In this document: piece after piece, positions 34,240 through 45,466 of the stretch
Layout of the letters: every line of letters begins with the position of its first letter
How positions within the stretch are numbered: position 1 is the stretch's first letter
NCBI RefSeq assembly: GCF_009727055.1
Contig: NC_052354.1
Span: forward strand, 293,302-357,301
Direction: 5' to 3'
DNA: 64,000 bases
From: Benincasa hispida
Lineage: Eukaryota; Streptophyta; Magnoliopsida; Cucurbitales; Cucurbitaceae
Notes under the pieces: generated by a model
Seen by the model: the letters and a program-made list of their open reading frames with translations, nothing else
The model's database searches: none
What the model was told of the DNA's origin: nothing
Program-made: the position numbers and the translations under genes

Positions 34240-34809
34240 TAGGGGTATTCATGGGTTGGGTTAAAAGACTTTTTAGACTCGACCCAATTGTTCGGGTTGT
34301 AAATTTTTTCAACCCAAATAACTCTATAAAAAATTAACCCAACCCAACCCAACCATGAAATATTTGGGTTGGGTTAGTTCGTGTTAATCGAGTCATTTAT
34401 TTAAATTTTTGTTCTAAAAAGAATCAAATGTAAATATGTAAAAATTTAATTTAATTATTTTCATATATTGAATTAAGATTAACGATTCAATTTCAATTTA
34501 TATAGTGAAAAATCTTCTTTCTAAAATGTAAAGTTGTTGAAGAATAAATTAGTCAAAAAATATTGAAATTAAATAAAATTAAAATCAATATACGTATAAA
34601 TAATTGTGTTATAAGTAATAAAAAAATATATTTTTAAGTTAATAATAAATTCGAGTTGATTCAGGTTAGTTTGAGTTATATTAGGTGAACCCGTGAACTA
34701 ACCCAACCTATAAAATTTTCATTTATTTGAATCAAACCCAACCCAAACCACACAGATTAGGTTGGGTTGATCAACTTTTTCGGATCATCGGATTTTTTGA
34801 AAACCCCTA
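34240..34809 (+). mobile_element. Non-autonomous hAT-like element with 8-bp target duplication
   Basis: The left end (C)TAGGGGTATTCA and the right end TGAAAACCCCTA are inverted repeats. ACAAATAA occurs directly outside both ends (34232-34239 and 34809-34816), the 8-bp duplication expected of hAT elements. The interior is A+T-rich and carries runs of GGGTTGGGTT near the left end and AACCCAACCC near both ends, so it can fold back on itself. No transposase is encoded. The boundary may shift by one base. Confidence 0.75.
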
Positions 34810-34816
34810 CAAATAA

Positions 34817-37800
34817 TAATCTCATTTTCAAAAATTCAGGCCCTTCCTTCTATGTTTTTTTTCTTCCACTTTTATCTTTATATTAATGCTGTCATAGACA
34901 ATCCACCATTTATGAGAAATCTCATCCCCTAAAATGTTGGCTTTCAAATTTATATCTCACCTTTCTACATCTTACTTTCATTAAAAAAAAATTCAAAATT
35001 TTCAAAATTGTTATCTTATTTTTCCATTCTATAAATTCAATTATATTTTCTTTTTCAATCCAAAAATTGCAATCTCAGCAACCTCTAGTTATATTCAATC
35101 GTTTATCTACAACTTTCACATCAACAATTTCTGCATTCAAGTTGCACAGATCTATTGAAAATAATTATTACAAGTGATAATGTAAGTTGTGCACAGACGA
35201 ACGTTTGTGAAAATCTCTACACATCTATCTTGAAGCAAGTAGGGACCAAAGAATGTGGAAGACAACTTTGAAACTAAAGAAACCCCCAATATGGAAGATT
35301 GGAAGGGAATGCAATTATCAATTGCAAGAATATGAAAATATGAAACGTTTTGATGAGCCAGTATATAGTTATCAACATTCATTAGGAGCCATATTCATTG
35401 ATTTCTTCTACGGATTTATCAAGTTCATGGAATTCACCGTCATTGTCCAGTCCTGTGTCAGATAAGATGGATGTCCCTTCAAGATAGGTGAATACGAATG
35501 GCCAATTCATCAAATCTGGATCCATCCATGCCCCACCAATTCACAAAGGTTGCTTTTCTCTTCGAACTAGCTTCTTTTGCCAACTAAAGTTGATGAGTTT
35601 GTTAAAATTGTCAGTGCAAATTGAAAAGACCAAAGAGATAATTGAAGGAAGATTCACGACATTTGCAGGTAATCACATCTCACACCCACTTTTCTTCTAT
35701 TCAATGTGTTCTATATGAATAACTTGCAATTTTTAGGCATTGTAATATATACTGCATTTTCGAATATATAGGAAGTTACTTTTCAATATTATGTATTTTT
35801 TTTTGTTTTTATTATCTGCCTATCGTTTTAAAGATGTCTCACATGGAGGAAATTATTTTTCGGTATATATAATGGATCTGCGAATAAATATCATGTATTT
35901 TCTTTTAATTCTACTATTCCTCTACCATATTTAAGAAATGTTATTCATGGTGTGTTTTTATATACACACTCTATTTACATAGAAATATTATTTCTTATTT
36001 ATGATGTTTATAATTGTAAAACAAAAAAATAAAAATGAAACGTGTTTGTAATTTTTTGAATTTGATCAAAGATAAACTTGTTTTTTAAAAATATATATAT
36101 ATATATTGTAATAATGAAAATATTGTATTCTATTATTTATCATTAAAAATTTAGAAAATTTTGTGCTTTTATTTGGATAGTTGATTATTAGGTTTTGTTT
36201 TAAACTATTAGATTTATTTTAAATGATTAGATTTGTTTTCTAAATACACCATATTCTTAGGGATTTGTTAGGAAATATTTTTGTCAATTATTAAATTTGA
36301 AGTAGTAAGAGAATTAGTCATACGGCTATTTTCACAAAGAAAAATGGTTTGGACATTTTTCAAAAAGACCATTTTGTTTTGGCCATGTTTTCCAACAATC
36401 AAACCTTTAATTTATTTTTTCTAGATTAATTCTAACCTCAGTTTATTAAAAAAAAATTAATTTTTATTTCTCTTTGATCCTTAGGTTTATAGTGTCTGTA
36501 TAAATTCATTTTTTTTTTTTTTTTTTACAAAATTTAGAATTTAACAATTCTATAATATTAGAGTCTTTAGTTGAAAGTTAACCATAAAAAACAAATTTAA
36601 ACTAAAATACTTCTTCAAACAAACTTAATTTACAAATAATATATCATGGTTGATACGATCTATTGGTAACATTCCATTTAATGACATGGAAATAAATATT
36701 AATAATCATATAAACATTAACAACAAAACTAAAACACATGTTTTAGACTTGTGGTGAACATGTGTTTTTTAGTAAGTAATTTAGTTTAAATTTATATTTT
36801 ATAACTAAGTTTTGAAGATTATATTTGGGATTGGATTGAGGTTTTCTCAATGCCCAGAAATTAAGAATGTTTGAGAATTATATGTCTGGAATAAAGTTAT
36901 TGGGAATCAAGGATGACTATGTTTAGTTGTACATGAGAAAACAATGCTTGGAAATAGTATGTGTGGAAATTAAAGATAATAGGAAATGTTATCAACTTTT
37001 CCTGGGAATAAATAATATACGTGTTTTGTGTTGTATGGGAATATTATTAGATCACCCAAGTAAATGTTATTTTTGTTTAAATTGTGTGATCACTTTCAAA
37101 ATTTTGTGCAATTATAAAGCATATAACTAATAAAAAAAAACTTGTCTTAATTGATTTTAAATAATTAATTTGTGCAGTTTTATTTTTATTATGAAATTAT
37201 TAAAAACAACCTTAAGCAGCTGCACTATATTTTATGTCAAAAATCAAATATAACCAATATCAAAGTATAAATACTAAACGTAGACAAAATAAACATTTAT
37301 ATTATGTCAATATTCATAGTTACAAATAAGAATACAGTGCGACATTCATTCAAAATGAAGATACTTAGTAAGCATTAACATGATAGCTAAAAATAAGGAG
37401 TACAAGCCATTTGATAACGATAATAAAAGATATATATATATATATATATATCCATAATTGTCCATGTATAACAGAGCCATTCTAAAAATTCAATAGGGAC
37501 CAAGGAGATATATGGATGATAAAATCCTCAGTTGAAAAACATGTGCAATTAATCAAAGGGCATAGGGTAGAAAGGGGAAGAAGAAGTGAAAACCCACACT
37601 TCTCAACGAATATGTAATTCCTTCACTTGTGTGGCTAAAAAAAGCCTAAGAAATGTCTTTTTCAAGATAAATAAACAAAGTCTACCAACCAAACATGGAA
37701 TTTGCAAGCCCATTCCCATTCCCGCCCTTTTTTTCCTCCAACCAAACAGCCCAATGATCAAAAGACATTAATATTATACTAATTTATACCCTAAGGAACT

Positions 37801-38054
37801 GTTTTTGGGCATTGTCAAAATTTTAAAAATAAAACAAAACTAAAATAACAAGAAAAAAAGGAAAAAGGTGAAACCTAATAAAAATTTTAAAAAGAAACCA
37901 GAACAAAAAAAAGTAAAACACAGAAAAAAAAAATATTGCAGGTAAATAAGTTCAAATTGATGCCAGGAAAAATGTCACACTTATGTTATATAAAAAGTAG
38001 TGACATATATGAAATGAATATATATTAATTTGTTATTTTCGTATCTCATCTACA
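34817..38054. other. Long A+T-rich intergenic region
   Basis: No convincing gene. About 35180-35720 is less A+T-rich, with plus-strand frames 35253-35465 and 35488-35718, and could contain decayed exons, but I recognise no family. 36840-37060 contains several GGGAAT/TGGGAATATT words like a decayed DNA-transposon remnant. An (AT)n run lies at 37430-37450, and homopolymer T near 36511-36526. Confidence 0.4.
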
Positions 38055-38126
38055 GGTTCTATGGTGTAGTGGTTAGCACTCTGGACTTTGAATCCAGCGA
38101 CCTGGGTTCGACTCCCGGTAGGACCT
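38055..38126 (+). tRNA. trnQ-UUG: tRNA-Gln (anticodon TTG)
   Basis: The 72-base sequence folds as a complete cloverleaf. The acceptor stem GGTTCTA pairs with TAGGACC (one G-T pair) and the D arm holds GGTGTAGTGGTTAGCAC (internal A box TGGTGTAGTGGTTA). The anticodon stem CTGGA/TCCAG carries loop CTTTGAA, so the anticodon is TTG. The T arm is CCTGG GTTCGAC TCCCGG-like (B box GGTTCGACTCC). The discriminator base is T and CCA is not encoded, as in eukaryotic nuclear tRNAs. A TTTT run about 10 bases downstream can end RNA polymerase III transcription. It is nuclear rather than organellar, judged by surrounding DNA. Frames across it are spurious. Confidence 0.95.
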
Positions 38127-38224
38127 TATTATTTTATTTTATTTATAAACAAGATTTACTCCTTTGCTTGTTTTTTTTCTCAAAAAGTTTATTTGATGGG
38201 CCAATGGAGTTGCCCATGCCACAC

Positions 38225-38345
38225 CACCTCATTTAGTTATCTTGTAGTGATTGAGAAATTGAAATTCCACATGAAATGTTATGCACAACACCTCATTTAG
38301 TTATTGTGTGGTGATTAAGAAATTAAAATTCCACAAGAAATGTTG
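38225..38345. repeat. 64-bp direct duplication
   Basis: CACCTCATTTAGTTAT...GTGATT(G/A)AGAAATT(G/A)AAATTCCACA(T/A)GAAATGTT occurs twice, offset by 64 bases (38225 and 38289). It has no coding meaning. Confidence 0.75.
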
Positions 38346-38499
38346 ACAATAATTATTATTACAACACCAATTATATAAGCCGTATACTATTCAAACGTTC
38401 AATTCTTCCACATCCAAGATATATCATGCTAAACTCTTGTGTCATATGTGCTTCTTCCTTAAATAAATGGACACCACCGTCACTATAAATACTTTCGAT

Positions 38500-38830
38500 A
38501 TAGAGTTGGTCATCAAAGTTAGTCATTGTTATAGTTGGTTGTTGAAGCTCATCGTTGCCAAAAGTTGGTCATGGAGAGTTGATCGTTATTGGAGCTGGTC
38601 ACCAGAAGTGGGCATCGATAGAGTTGGTTGCTGGTGCTAGCTAGCCATCAGACTTGATCATGGGAGCTAGTTGCTTGAGCCAATCACCGGGGATCATCAT
38701 GAATGGTGATTGTTACCGAAGTTTGGTCGCATGATAATTATCTTCAGAGCAAGTTGTTGGAGGCAATTGTCATCAAAGGTGACTTGTGGTGGGCGATGGT
38801 AGCCGATGACAACTATGGTAAAAATGAAGA
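38500..38830. repeat. Degenerate GTTGGTCATC-type short repeats
   Basis: Diverged copies of AGTTGGTCATC/GAGCTGGTCACC/GAGTTGATCG-like words recur every 20-40 bases. Reading frames are broken, so it is treated as a decayed minisatellite rather than a gene. Confidence 0.4.
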
Positions 38831-39195
38831 AGATGAATAGTATGAGAGTAAATTAGTAATTTTATATATTATAAAAATTAGAGAGAGATAAACTATAAAT
38901 CCAAGAAGATGACACTTTATTTAAATTCTACACTTTGTTTGTACATGCTAGTTTACATATATGATATAGATTAATATGTTAGGTTAATGATCATTGCTAC
39001 TATTGAGTTTTTGTTATCAGTATTGAGCATGCTTTCAAGGCATATGGAGTTAGTGAGCATATACACCAACTTGTTAAATATGACATCAATATGATTTGAG
39101 AGACCAAAATCAACATCTTAGAAAGTCGGCCTCGTTTTATAATTTCTCCAAGGATTGTTTAAATCTTTTCATCCTTAGCTTTGATAATCATTTCT
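38831..39195. other. Intergenic DNA before the DUF247 relic
   Basis: A+T-rich. Near 39020-39180 there may be more decayed DUF247 text, but I cannot align it. Confidence 0.35.
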
Positions 39196-39545
39196 CATTC
39201 GATTAAAATTAAGGTCATCGACGCTCTGTTTCTCCTTGGATTGTATGTCAACATCTCGACTCAAATAGAAAATTGTAAAATTAGTACTCCTACTCTTCCT
39301 TTACTAAACTTTGATGACCAAAACTTGTTGCTGAATGATGTAGTGAAGCTGGGAATCGAATTCCACTTGTCGTCTTCAAATCCATTTTGCAACCCAACTC
39401 TCCTAATATAAGCTGCTTGTCTGTCTTGCTATACCATTTCGGTAACTCTATTTCCCCTGTTTCTTTCGTTTTCTTTAGTCCTCATGAAATATTTGGCGAA
39501 ATAATTGATCCAGATATGCCTGATCTTTCTGATGGGTACAAATCT
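39196..39545 (+). pseudogene. DUF247 gene fragment
   Basis: The plus strand encodes VIDALFLLGLYVNIS, LPLLNFDDQNLLLNDVVKLG and, after a frameshift near 39390, LSVLLYHFGNSISPVSF. These parallel VDALFLLRLFRNIS, LPLPNFDDKNLVKNM, LRDVLKLENQIP and LLVFLYHFSESVSPFAF of the DUF247 copy at 55502. So it belongs to the same subfamily as that copy, not to copies 1 and 2. Only the middle third of the gene remains, the LENQIP box has decayed to LGIEFH, and both ends are missing. Confidence 0.8.
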
Positions 39546-39845
39546 TTGTATTCCGCATTATTTATAATTATTATCTTAGGATTTAGAGATGTGCATTATA
39601 TAAACTAACTCTAGATGCATCAATTTTTTCTTCTGTATTCGTAACATTCACTCTAATAAAATTATCCTTCCTTTGCCCCTTGACGTAGCTAACACACTGT
39701 TAGTGAACCATATAAATCTGTGTGTCAATTCTTTATTCTTTTTACGTTTTTTGTATTCCTTAATTATTGATTTAGTAACATCCTAAAATTTAAAAAAAAT
39801 TATGTTTTTCTTAGTAAGTGTTATTGATATTTTATTTAATTTTGT

Positions 39846-41775
39846 CTTATTGACTTTAAAATCCAATAAACTAACATCTTAGGCTGTCTTATGAGTCTTG
39901 AACTGTATGTAGATACATATAGGGATCAATGTTCAAGATACAGCCTAAAGGGTCTATAGTATAGGGGTAAGGTTGAGTATCTTATCTTGATAGCACTATG
40001 GAGATGACCCACTTTGTATTTGATACAAACACATTGATCCAATGCATTCGTGTAGGAGACACGTGAGTGGAAGTATCCTGGGCAATGAGTTTGCACAAGT
40101 TTGGACTGTGAAATAGTAACCACTAGATGTAACTCCATTAACTAGTTAGGTTTCTATTTCAATAGAATGACCTAAGCAACTTAGTCTTACTCCTAAGTAT
40201 ATTATGAACTCCTATTCATGAGAGATTGTCCTTTGATTTGTATGGGCAAGAGTGGTTAGTTTGCTGACTCAATATGCCTACCATTTTGGGGATAAGACTG
40301 AGTGGGTAGCTGGGAGCATAATCATACAAGATGAATTTCACTCCTTCCCGACTTTAGGGTAAGTAGATGAGTGTTCCATTAAGTGGTATCTCCGGGACTT
40401 GAATAAAGGGCCCTACCCTCTCATTGGTTTGAGAGTGATTTCTGTTTAATGTTTGGACCATAAATAGGTTGTTCATTAGAAGAACACTGGTACTTAAGGA
40501 TGTAGAGGTAACCCATGGGTAAAATGGTAATTTGACCAAGTTGGTGTTACAAACACTTGCGAAGGACTAACTTACTGTTATTGGTCTATATCCATGGATA
40601 CAGAAACATATCTTTAGTGAGAAGAGTGCAATTCTGGGTCTTTAGTAGAGTGTATCCACAGTTAATGAATATTGATTAATTTGGTTAATGAGTTTAGCCA
40701 ATTAATCTCACATCGTTGGAGTTTCTGATTTGTAGATCCATTAGGTCACATTCCTAGCTTGTAAAGGGTATTGTGGTAATTTATTATTAGATTGAATTTG
40801 AGATGTTCAAATTCAGAATTGAGATTTCTTTAATGTATGTTGATACATTTTAATATAAATTTTAATTTTAGACTTTATTATTAATTTTGGATATGATTCA
40901 AAATTAATAAATGAAAGAACGAAATATTTGAAAGGAGTTCAAATATTAATTTAATATGAATAAGATTCATATTGAAAACTATAGGTTAAAAATAATGCGC
41001 ATTAGATGCACATTAAAACTATAGGTTAAATGAAAGAAATATATTTGAATATGATTCAAATGAGAAATTTAAATTAAATATGTGATATCTAATTGGATGA
41101 TTAATTAATTGGAGAATTAATTAATTATTTAATTTAATTGAGTTTTGAGTTTAATTAAATTGATTAAATCAAAACTATAAGTTAAAATTAATGCACATTA
41201 GATGCGCATTAAAATTATAGGTAATATGAGAGAAAACCATTTAAATATGATTTAAATGGTTATTATTTTTATTTAATTAATTAAATTAAATTAACATTTT
41301 TATTTAATTAATTAAATTAAATTAACAGTTTTATTTAATTAAATTAAATAAATAGTTTTATTTAATTAAATTAAATTAATAATTTTATTTAATCTTAATT
41401 AAATAAAATGTAACTCCTCACGTAGAGGAGTTACTAGAGATGAATCTCACGTCTCTTCACTTTACTCCATCTCTCATTCTCTCTGTATCAAAACAAAAGA
41501 AGAAAAGAAAGCATAGAAGATCAATTGATCGATATTAAAAAACTCTGTGCTTTTTTTTTGTCTTCCCTCTTCCACCCTCTTCCTCCCAATTCCAAAAGAA
41601 AAAAAAAAAAAGAATCCCATAATTCTCATCTCCTCAATTTTTCTGCAAGAATAGGGAGGATTTCAAGTGGTGGTGCCCCACTAATCCCAATTTCCAATAG
41701 AGAAATTCTACTGTCAAAAGGTTTGCAAGGTAAGATTTCTTCCCTGTATAATTATGTTTTTGAATTGCATGCTTA
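39846..41775 (+). mobile_element. Copia LTR (solo or orphan), divergent family
   Basis: The order of blocks is that of the copia LTRs elsewhere, read on the plus strand: AATCCAATAAACTAACATC, GATCCAATGCATTCGTGTAGG, GTCCTTTGATTTGTATGGGC, GGTAAGTAGATGAGTGTTCC, ACAGAAACATATCTTTAGTGAG, ATCTCACATCGTTGGAGTTTC and a leader-like end with GCAAGGTAAGATTTC and ATTGCATGCTTA at 41775. A+T-rich internal repeats (AAAACTATAGGTTAAA; TTATTTAATTAATTAAATTA) fill 40975-41400. The last 100 bases of U5 seem to be missing where the next LTR starts. Confidence 0.7.
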
Positions 41776-41778
41776 ACT

Positions 41779-42743
41779 GCTAGGCGCTCCACTAAGACCG
41801 ACAGCTGCACTCTTCGCACTACAGATATATTTTTGTATCCATTGGATATAACTAATCAACAGTACGATGACCCTTCACAAATCGCTCGTAAGTACAGTTG
41901 GGCCAAATTACTATTTTGCTCCTGTATTTACATCTAACTCTTTAAGTACCACTGATCCCTCTAATGAATAATAGATCATGGTCCCACTATGACTAAACCC
42001 CTTTTGGGCCAAGAGAGGGTGTGGTGCCATATTGTTCAAGACCCAGATTCAGCCCTTAAGGGAGCAATTTATCTACTTACCCCTGCTTCGGGGAAGGAGT
42101 GAATTCCATCTTGTGTAGCTGAGTTCCCAGCTCCCCAATCAGATGAATCCCCAAGATGATAGGCTTGTTGAGTCGACGATCTGGCCACTCTCACCCATGC
42201 AAATCAAAGGACCACCCTCATAGGCAGGAGTTCACAACTCACTTAGGATTAAGGTTGTGTTACTATGGTCATCCTAGTGAAATGAAAGTTTCTATTATGA
42301 ACGATGTTATATAACGAGACTAAACATTTCGTGGTTCGGTCTTATACAAACTCCTTTGTATAGAATATCCTCGCTCACATGTTTAATACATGAATGATCA
42401 AGATCAGATCATTTATAGCACTTTACAACATTTGTAATACCTATAAAGCGAGCGATACTCATAGTGTCACCAGGATAAGGTATCCAGCTTTATCCATATG
42501 TTACAGACCATTTAGGTTATCACTTAAACACGATCCACTTGTATATCTCCACATACATGTTTAAGTTACAACGATAACCATGGATCTTAGTTTATTCGTT
42601 TGTGGTTAATGCAACTAAAATATTATATATTTCATAGACAAAAGTGAATGAAATATTAAATATTATTAATCACTGAAATGTTTGTTCATACAAGTATTTA
42701 TAAACTATAGAACCTTACGAGATTTAGGGCATCAACCCCAACA
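41779..42743 (-). mobile_element. Copia 3' LTR, truncated
   Basis: It ends CATCAACCCCAACA at 42743 (TGTTGGGGTTGATG on the minus strand), followed by a polypurine tract (minus AAAAGTGGGAGAT). The interior parallels 1290-2190 and 4090-5020. Its U3 end is complete, but the half nearer 41779 is cut against a plus-strand LTR. RNase H sequence follows on the inside, as expected. Confidence 0.8.
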
Positions 42744-43733
42744 ATCTCCCACTTTTCCTAAACTTAGTGGGGTGTATAAGATAATCAAATTACAAGTACA
42801 AAAAACAATAAACTAGGGCATAAACAAACCCAGTATAAGATCTCCCACTTGTCCTAGTCCAACCGTGGTCTGTCCCATAGATCCATACTCTGCAGGTGAC
42901 CCTCACACATTGTAGTCGTGAGGGCCTTTGTAAACAAATCAGCAATGTTGTGCTCTGAAGCTATCTTTTGATAATCACGTCCCCTCGATGCACAATCTCT
43001 CAGATGAGATGGTATTTTCGCTCAATGTGCTTGCTGTGCTTATGACTCCGAGGCTCACGAGAATTTGCCACAACACCACTATTATCACAATAAAAGATGT
43101 GGGCTTAGACATGTTTGGAAATGACGTAAACTAGCTTTACGACCATTCCACAACTCTAAAGGTGTTATGGCAACACTCTTAGAGGGAACATAGTTCAGGA
43201 TATAAGTTGCAATCTCTACTGCAAAACCCCAAAATGAGTCAAGTAAGGAAGTGTAACTCATAATCGACCGAACCATGTCCAACAAGGTCCGATTTCTCCT
43301 ATTTGATACACCATTCTACTGAGGTATACCAAGTGTTGAGAGTTGAAAAACTATTCCATGTTTTATCATATAGTTTTGGAAATTAGAATCCAAAAACTCT
43401 CCACCTCGATCAAATCAAAGCATTTTAATCATTTTACTTAATGTATTTTCAACTTCAGCCTTGAACTTTTTGAACTTTTCAAAGAACTCAGACTTATGTT
43501 GCATCAAATAAACATACTCATACCTCGAATAATCATCAGTAAAAGTGATGAAATATTCATAGCCTCCCCTGGCTCGCACATTCATCGGACCATAAAGGTC
43601 TGAATGTACTAGCTTTAGAGATTCTTTGGCCCGATAATCTGTTATAGTAAAAGGTCTTTTAGTCATCTTTTCTTTAAGGCATGACTCGCACACAAATAAA
43701 GAATTTTCTTTTAACTCGCTTAGAAGTCCATTC
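42744..43733 (-). pseudogene. Ty1/copia pol remnant: integrase fused to RNase H, RT deleted
   Basis: The minus strand shows integrase sequence MCESCLKEKMTKRPFT, LVHSDLYGPMNVRARGGYEY and FTDDYSRYEYVYLMQ (43415-43693), then SFWGFAVEIATYILNYVPSK (43085-43285). It passes abruptly near 43085-43100 to RNase H (SREPRSHKHSKHIERKYHLI), ending at the polypurine tract. The whole RT domain (about 1 kb) is missing, so an internal deletion joined the two. Stops and frameshifts are also present near 43290-43415 and 42975. Confidence 0.85.
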
Positions 43734-44301
43734 TGTTGGGGTTGATGCCCTAAAGTCTCGTGTCCTGTAGTTTGTAAACAGTTTGTATGAACCCTAGTGT
43801 TCTATAATCTATGATATTTACTTCACATCTTATTTTTTGCTCAGTTGTATGTTTTATTTGCTTTACCACAAACCAATAAACATAAAATCCCTGGTTATCT
43901 GTATGTAACTTAAGCATGTATGTGGTGACATACAAGTGGATTATGTCTTGAGTGATAACCAAAATGGTTTGTAGTATATGGATATAGGAGGGAAACCTTA
44001 TCTTGGTAACGCTACGGATGTGGCCTGTTTTGTGGAATGGTCACAAGTGTTGTGACTTGTCACAGATGGTCTGATCTTGATCATTCGTGTAGGGGACATG
44101 CGAGCGGGGGCGTCCTATACAAAGAGTTTGTATAAGACTTGACCACGAAGTGTTAACCTCTCGTTATATAACACAGTTCATGATAGAGACTTCACTTCAC
44201 TAGGATGACCATAGGTAACATGACCTCAATCCTGAGTGAGTTGGGAGCTTCTGCCAATGAGGGCGGTCCTTTGATTTGTATGGGGCGAGTGGCCAGGTCG
44301 C
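43734..44301 (+). mobile_element. Copia LTR, left arm of a large inverted repeat
   Basis: It starts TGTTGGGGTTGATGCCCTAA at 43734 and runs to GAGTGGCCAGGTCGC. The same sequence returns inverted at 44625-45177, whose end reads GGGCACAAACCCCAACA. The arms are about 560 bases each, separated by 323 bases. The orientation is opposite to the pol remnant on its left. Confidence 0.85.
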
Positions 44302-44624
44302 TGATGACATGCAGAAATGCATGTCATCTTAGGCCTTTTATTTAGAATTATGAGGGCTGTTAAGCATAATATGCGACAATTATGTTGGGAATTCATGAGA
44401 AAATGAGTTTGCGGCGTTCATCATTGAGAATCTCAGCTAACCCATTATTATGCGTTATTATGCGTTAAATTATCTATTTTTATAGCTAACGCAGAAAGTG
44501 GACGCAAACACGGAAGCCGGACTACCGCATGTAGAGAAACTCTCCATCGCAAAGGCGAATGCATTCGATCAACGCATGGGTGTTGCGGTAATCAGCCACT
44601 TGCGTTCATCGCATAAGAGCCTTT
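44302..44624 (+). mobile_element. Ty3/gypsy LTR, 5' fragment
   Basis: It begins TGATGACATGCAGAAATGCA, identical for over 30 bases to the LTR at 54602, and continues with TTCATGAGAAAATGAGTTTG, TATGCGTTAAATTATCTATT and GATCAACGCATGGGTGTTGC. It stops after about 320 bases. A perfect 11-bp stem with a GAAA loop is at 44303-44328. It fills the centre of the inverted repeat. Confidence 0.85.
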
Positions 44625-45177
44625 GACCAGCCACTTGCACCCATGAAAATCAAAGGACCGTCCTTAATGGCAGGAGTTCCCAACTCACTCAGGATTGAGG
44701 TCATGTTACCTATGGTCATCCTAGTGAAGTGAAATCTCAATTATGAATGGTTTTATATAACGAGACGTTAACACTTTGTGGTCAGGTCTTATACAAACTC
44801 TTTGCATAGGACACCCCACTCACATGTCCCCTATGAATGATTAGGATCAGACCATATGTGACAAGTCACAACACTTGTGAAAATTCCATAAAGCGGGCCG
44901 CATCCACACGTTACTAGGATAAGGTTTCCCTTCTATATCCATATACTACAGACCATTTTGGTTATCACTCAAGACATGATCCACTTGTATGTCACCACAT
45001 ACATGCTTAAGTTACATACAGATAAATAGGGATATTAAGTTTATAGGTTTTTGGTAAAATCTAAATGTGCAAAGTCAAGTAATGAAGTAAATATCATTTA
45101 TATTATACATCACGAGTGTTCATACAAATTTGTTTACAAACTACTGGACACGAGACTTTAGGGCACAAACCCCAACA
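44625..45177 (-). mobile_element. Copia LTR, right arm of the inverted repeat
   Basis: Reverse-complement partner of 43734-44301: AAATCAAAGGACCGTCC, CTCACTCAGGATTGAGGTCA, CATGTTACCTATGGTCATCC, TATACTACAGACCATTTTGG and the terminus at 45177 match inverted blocks of the left arm. Confidence 0.85.
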
Positions 45178-45466
45178 GTTCGTGTAGAAGATAGTTCGTT
45201 TAGCTTGGAGATTTGAGTAGACAGTTGGCTTGGAGTTGGAGCGATGGTGAGAGGTGCTGCTCCAAGTGAGAGCGAGAGATAAAGAGAAGAAACATTCTTC
45301 AAAGGTCAGTCTCTTGTTCCTTTGTATTAATTCGTTGAAAGCATGCCATAATTTGTTCTAAAATGCATAACTTGTTTGTTTATTTGTGAATGCTTGTTTT
45401 TCTGTCACAATGAATTTGGAATGATCTTGCTTCCGCTCATAGGTACTCTTTGAGAAAAGTTCCTTC
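45178..45466 (+). mobile_element. Copia LTR 3' end (U5)
   Basis: This plus-strand sequence has the conserved U5 blocks TTCTTCAAAGGTCAG, AAAGCATGCCATAATTT, TTTGGAATGATCTTGCTTCC, GCTCATAGG and the end AAGTTCCTTCA. It matches the ends of the LTRs at 8526 and 9174. It is a fragment. Confidence 0.65.

Noticed and set aside
34240..34809. Interstitial telomere repeats (AACCCAACCC)
   Set aside because: The plant telomere unit is TTTAGGG/CCCTAAA. These are AACCC words belonging to a hAT-like element.
35253..35718. Possible host exons in a slightly G+C-richer stretch
   Set aside because: No recognisable family, several competing frames, and no consistent splice borders, so it is listed only as intergenic.
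38030..38300. Frames of 68-70 codons
   Set aside because: They run across the tRNA-Gln gene.
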